Shown here piece by piece: positions 1 through 5,968 of a stretch of DNA of 6,845 bases. This DNA is from an uncultured Clostridium sp. (GTDB lineage Bacteria; Bacillota_A; Clostridia; TANB77; CAG-508). The stretch is taken from assembly GCA_905200315.1 (NCBI GenBank), contig CAJKKA010000084.1, positions 1-6,845 of the forward strand, written 5' to 3'. Position 1 is the first letter of the stretch, and each line of letters starts with the position of its first letter. Made by a program: the position numbers and the translations under genes. Under the pieces are notes generated by a model. It saw only the letters and a program-made list of their open reading frames with translations, ran no database searches and had not been told where the DNA came from.

Positions 1-1565
1 GAGAATTCATCAAGACCAAATCCTAATAATATAGGTATCATTCTTTGATCTCCTGCAGATTCTCCACACATTCCAGCCCATTTACCTTCTTTATGTGCAT
101 TTTCTATAACCATTTTTATTAATCTTAATACTGCTGGATTGAATTGGTTATATAAGTAGCTTATTTTTTGGTTCATTCTATCTACTGCACAAGTATACTG
201 GATTAAGTCATTTGTTCCTATTGAGAAGAAGTCAACATGCTTAGCAAGAACATCAGATATTACTGCTGCTGATGGAACTTCTATCATCATACCAACCTCT
301 ACATCTTTTGAGTATGGAATATTTTCTGTATCTAATTCAGCTTTTACTTCTTCACATACAGCTTTAGCTTGTAATAATTCTTCTAATGAAGATATCATTG
401 GGAACATTATTCTTAATTTTCCGTGAACACTCGCTCTATATAAAGCTCTTAATTGAGTTGTAAATATTTCTTTTCTATCTAGGCAAAGTCTTATCGCTCT
501 GTATCCTAAGAATGGGTTCATTTCTTCATCCATTTGTAGGTAGTCAAGTTTTTTGTCCCCACCTATATCTAAAGTTCTTATAACAACTGGTTTTCCGCTC
601 ATTCCTTCAAGTACTGCTTTATAAGCTTCGTATTGTTCATCTTCTGTTGGGAAATCAGTTCTATCCATATATAAGAATTCAGTTCTATAAAGTCCAACAC
701 CTTCAGCATCGTTTTTGATTAAACCTTCAACATCATTTGGAGTACCTATATTTCCTGCTAATTCAACATGTTTTCCATCAGTTGTAACAGATGCTTGTCC
801 TTTTAATAACTCTAATGATTTTTTATATTCTTCAAATTCTTTTTTCATTTGAGAATATTTAGCTATTGTTTCTTCATCTGGGTTTAATATAACTTCACCA
901 GTATCTCCGTTAAATACTACGAAATCCCCATCTTTTATTTGCTCAGTAGCATCAGTTAAACCAACTATTGCAGCAACTTCTAAAGTTCTAGCCATTATAG
1001 CAGTATGAGAAGTTCTACCACCGATATCAGTTAAGAAACCTAAAACTTTCTTTTTATCCATAGTAGCTGTATCTGATGGAGTTAAATCATGTGCAACTAA
1101 AACAACTTCATCTTCTAATGCAGCTAAATCAACTATCTTAACCCCTAATAGATGTCTTAATATTCTATTTGTAACGTCTTTTATATCTGCTGCTCTTTCT
1201 CTCATATATTCGTTGTCCATAGCTTCAAACATACCAACAAACATTTCTTTTATTTCGTTTAATGCAAAATCAGCATTTACATTTTCAGATTTTACTTTGT
1301 CTATTGCAGAACCTAATAATTCTGGATCTTCTAAAACTAATAAATGAGATTCGAATATTTGTGCTTCTTCTTCCCCTAATTCTACCTTTGCTTTATCTCT
1401 TACTTTTTCTAATTCAGCTTTTGATATTGCAACTGCATCGTTTAATCTTTCTATTTCTTTATCTACATCAGATATTGATTTCTTTTCTATTACTAATTCA
1501 TTATGCTCTAATACTAACGCTTTCCCAAGTACGATACCTGGTGATGCTGCTGTTCCTTTAAACAT
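1..1565 (-). CDS. ptsI: Enzyme I of the PEP:sugar phosphotransferase system, 3' end cut by window
   Basis: Cytoplasmic Enzyme I (phosphoenolpyruvate-protein phosphotransferase) takes phosphate from PEP onto a histidine and passes it to HPr, the first step of PTS sugar uptake. The visible 521 codons run without a stop to the window edge; the family is usually about 570-575 residues, so roughly 50 C-terminal residues lie outside. Seen in the translation: an N-terminal HPr-binding region (about 1-140), the swivelling phosphohistidine domain with GGRTSHTAIMAR (active His187, codon 1005-1007), and the PEP-binding barrel from about residue 255 with GLYRTEFLYM (291-300), RTLDIGGDKKLDY (330-342), GTNDLIQYT (450-458) and GMCGESAGD (498-506, active Cys500). 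The ATG at 1565 follows TAGGAGG with a 7-nt spacer. It is normally cotranscribed with ptsH, but here a terminator lies between them. All expected catalytic residues are present, so it should be functional. Confidence 0.97.
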   Translation of the reverse strand, partial: MFKGTAASPGIVLGKALVLEHNELVIEKKSISDVDKEIERLNDAVAISKAELEKVRDKAKVELGEEEAQIFESHLLVLEDPELLGSAIDKVKSENVNADFALNEIKEMFVGMFEAMDNEYMRERAADIKDVTNRILRHLLGVKIVDLAALEDEVVLVAHDLTPSDTATMDKKKVLGFLTDIGGRTSHTAIMARTLEVAAIVGLTDATEQIKDGDFVVFNGDTGEVILNPDEETIAKYSQMKKEFEEYKKSLELLKGQASVTTDGKHVELAGNIGTPNDVEGLIKNDAEGVGLYRTEFLYMDRTDFPTEDEQYEAYKAVLEGMSGKPVVIRTLDIGGDKKLDYLQMDEEMNPFLGYRAIRLCLDRKEIFTTQLRALYRASVHGKLRIMFPMISSLEELLQAKAVCEEVKAELDTENIPYSKDVEVGMMIEVPSAAVISDVLAKHVDFFSIGTNDLIQYTCAVDRMNQKISYLYNQFNPAVLRLIKMVIENAHKEGKWAGMCGESAGDQRMIPILLGFGLDEF

Positions 1566-1591
1566 ATTTATTCCTCCTAAAATATACCCTT

Positions 1592-1608
1592 GATTATAAG
1601 ATATAATC
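1592..1608 (-). promoter_or_regulatory. Possible ptsI -10 region within a 17-bp palindrome
   Basis: On the minus strand GATTATA-TCT-TATAATC is a perfect 7-bp inverted repeat with a 3-bp centre, and its downstream arm contains the consensus -10 hexamer TATAAT (1593-1598). It lies 27 bp upstream of the ptsI start codon. A palindrome over a -10 box could be an operator, or could simply reflect AT-rich sequence. No good -35 hexamer is present at 16-18 bp, so the promoter call is tentative. The rest of the 192-bp ptsH-ptsI gap (1566-1757) holds the ptsI ribosome binding site, AT-rich leader and the ptsH terminator. Confidence 0.4.
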
Positions 1609-1713
1609 TATCGTTACTTTTGCTCTTATTTTCTAAATATTATTTATTTTAATTCTTATATAAAGAAATCTTTATCATAAAAACTTTTTAATTTATTGTA
1701 GTAATTTTATATA

Positions 1714-1737
1714 AAAACCTGGGAAACCCCAGGTTTT
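1714..1737 (-). terminator. Rho-independent terminator downstream of ptsH
   Basis: The minus strand has a perfect 10-bp stem, AAAACCTGGG pairing with CCCAGGTTTT, around a 4-nt loop, with a GC-rich core. The downstream arm runs into TTTTTATAT, the U-tract expected for intrinsic termination. It begins 20 bp after the ptsH stop codon. It should end transcripts carrying ptsH and so uncouple ptsH from ptsI. The flanking A and T runs mean it could also work in the opposite direction, but no plus-strand gene is present to need it. Confidence 0.9.
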
Positions 1738-1757
1738 ATATTATATTGTATTGATTC

Positions 1758-2018
1758 TTATTCACCAAATCCACTTTCGATTAATTCTACTAATGCATCT
1801 ACTGCAGCAGCGTCATCTGCACCTTCAGCTTTAACTACTATTTCTTCACCTTGACCTAAACCTAAACTCATTATTCCCATGATTGATTTAGCATTTACAG
1901 TTTTTCCTTTAGCTAATACTTCTACTGTTGAAGTGAATTCTGAAGCTTTTTTTACAAACATTCCTGCTGGTCTAGCATGTAACCCTGTTGCATTTTTTAT
2001 TACTACTGTTTTTTCCAT
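1758..2018 (-). CDS. ptsH: HPr, histidine-containing phosphocarrier protein of the PTS
   Basis: HPr is a small cytoplasmic phosphocarrier that receives phosphate from Enzyme I and hands it to sugar-specific EIIA domains. The 86-residue length is typical. GLHARPAG (12-19) carries the phosphorylated His14, equivalent to His15 in Bacillus. KSIMGIMSLG (44-53) carries Ser45, equivalent to the Bacillus Ser46 regulatory site phosphorylated by HPr kinase/phosphorylase; its conservation implies the Gram-positive carbon catabolite repression circuit. The ATG follows TAGGAGG with a 6-nt spacer. The gene lies 71 bp downstream of the patatin-like gene with no convincing terminator between, so it may receive readthrough. 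I did not find a clear promoter of its own in that gap. A strong terminator follows it. Confidence 0.98.
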   Translation of the reverse strand: MEKTVVIKNATGLHARPAGMFVKKASEFTSTVEVLAKGKTVNAKSIMGIMSLGLGQGEEIVVKAEGADDAAAVDALVELIESGFGE

Positions 2019-2046
2019 TGTGTACCTCCTAATTAATATACATAAA

Positions 2047-2091
2047 AATTTTATTTTTCTTTGGAAATATTATTTTTAGTAAAATAAAATT
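2047..2091. repeat. AT-only inverted repeat between the patatin-like gene and ptsH
   Basis: AATTTTATTTT (2047-2057) and AAAATAAAATT (2081-2091) form a perfect 11-bp inverted repeat with a 23-nt loop. The second arm overlaps the stop codon of the patatin-like gene. On the minus strand the downstream arm continues into three more T bases. The stem has no GC pairs and a long loop, so it would be a weak terminator at best and may be chance in AT-rich sequence. Confidence 0.3.
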
Positions 2092-3322
2092 AAATCGGCA
2101 TCTTTTTTAAACTTTGATTTTTAAAATCATTTAGTATTTTATTTATTATTGCCTTTTCAATTTTCTCTTTTTTATTTAATGAAATAATGTGTTTATTATC
2201 ATTATTATCATAATCGTAATCTATTGGCTCGATTTGTGAGTTAACCAAATCTATAACTTTCGAAAAATCATATAATTTTAAAACATCTATATTATTTTCC
2301 TCAAGTATTCTCTCATATATACTATAAAAAATATCTTTATATGTAAATTCTTTTTCTAAATGTAATATATCACCAATTTGTGGAATTATATTTTCTAGCA
2401 GAACTCTAAGACTCGGTTCTCTTTTAATTTTTAAAATTTTACATATCTCTTGAATCGTCTTTATGTTTAAATTTGTTATCATATCAAAACAAGTATTTTC
2501 ATCGTATATAAAATCTGCATTAAAGAAATATTTTACTCCATCGTATCTTTTGTAGGTTTTCATAACATCCATATATCCTAATTTAAATAATTTCTCCATA
2601 TGGTCTTTATCCTTATTAAGAGATCCCCCTAAGTCCATAGATGGTTTTATTACTGTAAGATTTATATCTACATATTTCTTTAAATTTTTATCTCCTGTGA
2701 CATCATTCGATAATCTAAGTACTATTATATCATCATATTTTTTATTCGCCAATAACCCAACTGGTGTATTATCAGATAAAAAACCGTCTAAATAAAGTTT
2801 ATCATCTAATTTATCTAGCTGAAATATTGGTAAACTTGCACTTGCAATCAAATAATCTACAAGTTGCCCCTCAGGTATATCTTCTTTCATAAGATGTTGT
2901 GGAATTATTTTTTTGTCTAAATATACAGTTACCAACCCAAAATCTTTAGATGACTTTCTTATTTTGTCTTCATCTATATATTCTTTTAATAAATTTTTTA
3001 AAGGTGTTATATCTATTCCTTCATTTTTTCTGACTCTATTCATTAAATCTACAATAGCTACAATATCTTTTACTTTAAATTCAGTATTTTTATATTTTTC
3101 ATATAGATCTTCTTCTATTATCATAAAACTCTTGTAATCTTGATTTAACCATATGTCTTCCATTATGTCATAATCACCTTGTATTATAAATGCTGCATTT
3201 AGAGCACCTATTGAAGTTCCGACAATTCCATCAAACTCCATACCTAATTCCTTTAAAGCTTTATAAGCCCCTAATTGGTAAGCACCTTTTGTGCCTCCCC
3301 CTTCTAAAACTAAACCTTTCAT
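2090..3322 (-). CDS. Patatin-like phospholipase
   Basis: A 410-residue patatin-fold serine acyl hydrolase, a family that cleaves acyl esters of phospholipids or other lipids using a Ser-Asp dyad. The N-terminus starts directly with strand 1 and the oxyanion-hole loop GGGTKG (8-13). The nucleophile elbow GTSIG (35-39) carries Ser37. SASLPIF (161-167) is the usual segment before the catalytic Asp-Gly, seen as LDG with Asp179. The whole dyad is intact, so it should be active. No signal peptide is seen, so it is probably cytoplasmic or peripheral at the membrane. Residues from about 270 to 410 are a Lys/Glu/Ile-rich C-terminal region I do not recognise. The ATG has AAGGTGA just upstream. It begins 49 bp after the methyltransferase gene with no terminator between, suggesting cotranscription. 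The physiological substrate cannot be inferred. Confidence 0.9.
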   Translation of the reverse strand: MKGLVLEGGGTKGAYQLGAYKALKELGMEFDGIVGTSIGALNAAFIIQGDYDIMEDIWLNQDYKSFMIIEEDLYEKYKNTEFKVKDIVAIVDLMNRVRKNEGIDITPLKNLLKEYIDEDKIRKSSKDFGLVTVYLDKKIIPQHLMKEDIPEGQLVDYLIASASLPIFQLDKLDDKLYLDGFLSDNTPVGLLANKKYDDIIVLRLSNDVTGDKNLKKYVDINLTVIKPSMDLGGSLNKDKDHMEKLFKLGYMDVMKTYKRYDGVKYFFNADFIYDENTCFDMITNLNIKTIQEICKILKIKREPSLRVLLENIIPQIGDILHLEKEFTYKDIFYSIYERILEENNIDVLKLYDFSKVIDLVNSQIEPIDYDYDNNDNKHIISLNKKEKIEKAIINKILNDFKNQSLKKMPI

Positions 3323-3371
3323 TTACATCACCTTATTGTTTTATTTAAAGTTAAAAATTCAAATAAGTGTT

Positions 3372-5348
3372 TTATAAATTTAAAGATTTTTTAATTCTTT
3401 CGTCTATTTTATTTTCTATGAAATCGATTTTTTTTTCAAGGTAATTTTTTTCTTTTAAGAGAGAAATTTTTTTGTCTTGTATTTTTGCAACGTTTTCATA
3501 TCCATTAATTTCTAAAAAATTATTTTTAAATTCGCCTTGAACTGTTGATATTGTTAATTTTTCTACAGTTTTTCCGTTACATTCATTTATATATGTATTA
3601 AGTTCATTACTCACCATTATTTTTTGTCTTGAAAGTGATACTACTTCTTTAGATAGTGCTTCTATTTCGTCATAATTTTCGTCTTTAAATATTTTTAACT
3701 TCATTATTTTATTTGGATAATAATCGAATACCTTTTTGCCCATTTCTTTTCCGATTATTTTAAAATATTTATCGTATGTTTTTGAATTTAATAAGCCAAC
3801 TAAATATTCATATGAAAACTCATTTTTATATTCATCTTTTATATAAAATGAGTAAATATCAGCACTTCCATAAGTATTATCTATATCTATTGCAAATTTA
3901 TTACTTCGGGATTTATAAGGGTACATTATCTTTTTCTGTTCAAATAAATATTTTTCTCTTCCCCACTGTAATTCATACCATTTTCTATAATTTCTTCTAC
4001 ATTCTCTTCTATTTTGTAGCTTTTGTTTATATGGTTTTAAAAATGTTTCAACTAAAAACTCTTCTTCTTCTTCGTTTTTTATGTCGTTTGAATATATTAA
4101 CATAGATTGTGAATTATTTATTATATATTTCCCAATATCTTTGTTTTTTATCCAGTTTTTTAAAAATTTTCCATTTATTTTTTGTAAATTTTTATCATTT
4201 TTGTCCACAACGAAGGCCTTATCACAGCCTGTAATTATACCTTGAAAACTTTCACAAATTTCTTCTAAAAAATATTCACACTTATTCTGAATTTTATTAT
4301 AAAATTCAAATTCTGCCTGTTCAACCATAAGCCAAGTATCGCCAAGAGAATCTATCTCTACATTTATTTTTTTAAAATTTTCTTTATTTATATAGTCTTC
4401 TAAATTGGCGATTTTCTTTATATTTATGTTTTCATCTTTTATTTTATATAATTCTAAGCAGTTGTTTTTATTGTCTGTTTCTATTTTATGTCCAAAAATA
4501 ACTATGCAACTCGCCACCCCTAGACCTGTAAATAAGTTTGCTCCTAGGAAGTCAATTATTTTTTCTATTTGAGAGTTGTTTACTAAATAACTTCTTAGAT
4601 ATTTTCCTGACGGACTTTGCATAAAATATCTAGGTGTTATAATCCCAGATTTTCCGTCTTGTCTTAATAAGTCTAAAATCTTTTTATAAAAACAAAAATA
4701 CAAGTCACCTTTATTTTTATACACCTCTTCAAATTCTTTATATAGAAATTTTTTATAGTCATTATCTAGATATTTCTGACCTACATAAGGCGGATTTCCT
4801 ATTATATAGTCGAATTTATCAACTCCAAAAATATCGCTCAAATCATTTTTTAAACTATCACCACAAAATATATTGAGCTTGTCTAGATATTCTTCGTCTA
4901 AAATTTCATCTAAATCATCATCTCTTATAAGAGGTTTGTGTTTATACGTTTCCCTTAATTCCTTTTTTAAAATCTTTTTCAATTCATTTTCTAATATTAT
5001 TAGAGCGTCATTATCTGTATCGACTCCAAAAATACAATTTTTTATAATATGTAAACCTATGTCTTCTTTACATATAAAGTCTTGTCCATATCTTTGATTT
5101 AGTTTATCTATGTTATCGTAAAACTTTTTGTAAAGCATAGTATATGCTTGTATTAAAAAATTTCCACATCCACAACTCATATCTAAAATTTTTGGATATG
5201 GATTTTGTACTATGTCGTGTTTTCCAATAGTATTATCTAATATGTACTTTACTACTACATAAGGTGTATAGTAGATGCCTCTTTCTTTTCTTGTTTTAAT
5301 GTCTAACTTATTTTCATATTTTCTTGAAACTACAAAACTCCCTTCCAT
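3372..5348 (-). CDS. camA: CamA-like orphan DNA adenine-N6 methyltransferase
   Basis: An S-adenosylmethionine-dependent N6-adenine methyltransferase of the Eco57I/type IIG-like class. GIYYTP (24-29) is the N-terminal motif X region, DMSCGCGNF (56-64) is the SAM-binding motif I, and NPPY (185-188) is catalytic motif IV. The distal half (about 345-560) should contain target recognition; it includes FQGIITGCDKAF (368-379) and RKWYELQWGREK (455-466). From memory both blocks, and much of the rest, closely match C. difficile CamA (CD2758), which methylates the last A of CAAAAA. No nuclease motif is seen and no restriction gene is adjacent. At 658 residues it exceeds the roughly 577 of C. difficile CamA, through about 20 extra residues near 125-155 and about 60 near 575-640. 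The ATG has AAGGGGGGAG with a 5-nt spacer. It follows a terminator and leads a probable unit with the patatin-like gene. Target specificity is inferred from similarity only. Confidence 0.9.
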   Translation of the reverse strand: MEGSFVVSRKYENKLDIKTRKERGIYYTPYVVVKYILDNTIGKHDIVQNPYPKILDMSCGCGNFLIQAYTMLYKKFYDNIDKLNQRYGQDFICKEDIGLHIIKNCIFGVDTDNDALIILENELKKILKKELRETYKHKPLIRDDDLDEILDEEYLDKLNIFCGDSLKNDLSDIFGVDKFDYIIGNPPYVGQKYLDNDYKKFLYKEFEEVYKNKGDLYFCFYKKILDLLRQDGKSGIITPRYFMQSPSGKYLRSYLVNNSQIEKIIDFLGANLFTGLGVASCIVIFGHKIETDNKNNCLELYKIKDENINIKKIANLEDYINKENFKKINVEIDSLGDTWLMVEQAEFEFYNKIQNKCEYFLEEICESFQGIITGCDKAFVVDKNDKNLQKINGKFLKNWIKNKDIGKYIINNSQSMLIYSNDIKNEEEEEFLVETFLKPYKQKLQNRRECRRNYRKWYELQWGREKYLFEQKKIMYPYKSRSNKFAIDIDNTYGSADIYSFYIKDEYKNEFSYEYLVGLLNSKTYDKYFKIIGKEMGKKVFDYYPNKIMKLKIFKDENYDEIEALSKEVVSLSRQKIMVSNELNTYINECNGKTVEKLTISTVQGEFKNNFLEINGYENVAKIQDKKISLLKEKNYLEKKIDFIENKIDERIKKSLNL

Positions 5349-5381
5349 AATATCTCCCCCCTTAGATACAATTAAATTTTA

Positions 5382-5410
5382 ATAATCATTTTAATTAACA
5401 AAAAAGTCAA
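5382..5410 (-). promoter_or_regulatory. Candidate promoter of the camA-like gene
   Basis: On the minus strand TTGACT (5405-5410, 5 of 6 to consensus -35) is followed after exactly 17 bp by GATTAT (5382-5387, 4 of 6 to the -10). It lies 33 bp upstream of the start codon, giving a short leader. The -35 box is built from the last bases of the upstream terminator stem and the first base of its T-tract. A TAAAAT directly downstream of GATTAT is an alternative -10 with poorer spacing. Placement after a terminator supports a promoter somewhere in this gap. Confidence 0.5.
5399..5404 (+). other. CAAAAA, candidate CamA methylation site touching the -35 box
   Basis: CAAAAA on the plus strand is the sequence methylated by C. 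difficile CamA at its last A (here 5404). It lies at the -35 edge of the spacer in the candidate camA promoter, directly next to TTGACT. The hexamer is frequent in this AT-rich window (more than 15 copies on the two strands by eye), so position rather than presence is the only notable point, and the specificity of this enzyme is assumed. Confidence 0.35.
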
Positions 5411-5442
5411 TTCCAGATAGTTTTTATTTATCCAAAATTGAC
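5400..5442 (-). terminator. Rho-independent terminator after the YbjN-like gene
   Basis: On the minus strand bases 5442-5429 pair with 5419-5406 as a continuous 14-bp stem, with three G-U pairs, around a 9-nt loop. TTTTTT (5405-5400) follows at once. On the plus strand the three wobble pairs become A/C mismatches, so the structure favours minus-strand RNA. It lies 60 bp after the YbjN-like stop codon and should end the amidase-YbjN transcript before the camA-like gene. The remaining bases of the 153-bp gap hold the promoter and ribosome binding site of the camA-like gene. Confidence 0.85.
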
Positions 5443-5501
5443 CCCCTTTTATTTATGATTTGTTATATAAAATTATTTTGTTTTTTAAAGTGCAAACATT
5501 A

Positions 5502-5951
5502 TTATAATTTGTTACACATGCTTTCACCTAAAATGTCTTCGAATTTATCGTATGCATTGTTAGTTAGCATATGGTAAAGTGTTTTTAATAAATCTAGAGC
5601 TATATCTCCATTAAAATCTTGTGATAAAGCCACATATGGTACTTGAACTAAAAGTTCATCATTTCTGTTTAAAACAAATTTTTCTACATTATGTAATCCA
5701 TTTAATTCATTTATTAATTTTATTATTATGTCTTTTTTAGATTCATCTATAACTTTTCCAAAGAAAATTGTTATAGTTGTATAAGCAGATTCATCTAATA
5801 TTATTCCCAACAATAATTTGTTGTTTTTATATTGTTGTAACGATCTGAAAAATACCATTTTATCATTTGAAACAACATCAAAAATCTGTGACATCTGACT
5901 TTTTCTCAAAGATTCTTCAATTAAAATTTTCTTTACTTCTAAATTATCCAT
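5502..5951 (-). CDS. Small YbjN-like (T3SS chaperone-like fold) protein
   Basis: A 149-residue soluble, acidic protein with no signal peptide or membrane segment. I do not recognise a named gene. The pattern resembles YbjN/sensory-transduction-regulator proteins, which share a fold with type III secretion chaperones: a central helix ending in LINELNGLH followed by strands VEKFVLNRNDELLVQVPYVA, then a helical C-terminus. The match is by eye and the role is unknown; such proteins are usually thought to bind partner proteins. The ATG at 5951 is chosen because AAGGAAG ends 8 nt upstream; a GTG three codons earlier (5960) overlaps that site and is less likely. It lies 17 bp after the amidase-like stop codon, so the two are almost certainly cotranscribed and perhaps translationally coupled. 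A terminator follows. Confidence 0.8.
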   Translation of the reverse strand: MDNLEVKKILIEESLRKSQMSQIFDVVSNDKMVFFRSLQQYKNNKLLLGIILDESAYTTITIFFGKVIDESKKDIIIKLINELNGLHNVEKFVLNRNDELLVQVPYVALSQDFNGDIALDLLKTLYHMLTNNAYDKFEDILGESMCNKL

Positions 5952-5959
5952 AATAAGCA

Positions 5960-5966
5960 CTTCCTT
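5960..5966 (-). promoter_or_regulatory. Ribosome binding site that sets the YbjN-like start
   Basis: AAGGAAG on the minus strand sits in the 17-bp gap after the amidase-like gene. Its 8-nt distance to the ATG at 5951 is suitable, whereas the upstream in-frame GTG shares its G with the site. This favours a 149-residue over a 152-residue product. Confidence 0.65.
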
Positions 5967-5968
5967 TT

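Noticed and set aside
1262..1561. Plus-strand open frame of 99 codons, Leu/Ile-rich
   Set aside because: It lies antisense within ptsI, has low-complexity composition typical of reverse-strand AT-rich coding DNA and resembles no family.
1879..2079. Plus-strand open frame of 66 codons with a hydrophobic end
   Set aside because: It is antisense to ptsH and its leader; ptsH on the other strand is certain.
2913..3137. Plus-strand open frame of 74 codons
   Set aside because: It is antisense to the patatin-like gene and has shadow-like composition.
3776..4105. Plus-strand open frame of 109 codons, Phe/Tyr/Leu-rich
   Set aside because: It is antisense to the methyltransferase coding region, with no independent support.
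4873..5097. Plus-strand open frame of 74 codons, Ser-rich
   Set aside because: It is antisense to the methyltransferase gene; Ser/Phe richness mirrors Arg/Lys/Glu codons on the true strand.
3372..5348. Complete type IIG restriction-modification enzyme
   Set aside because: The motif X region begins near residue 24, leaving no room for an N-terminal nuclease domain, and no PD-ExK-like motif is seen.
5418..5450. Leader peptide after the GGGGG run upstream of camA
   Set aside because: The only nearby start (TTG) is followed by a stop after two more codons, and the bases are explained by the terminator stem.
5958..5960. GTG start giving a 152-residue YbjN-like protein
   Set aside because: The GTG overlaps the AAGGAAG ribosome binding site, which is correctly placed for the ATG at 5951.
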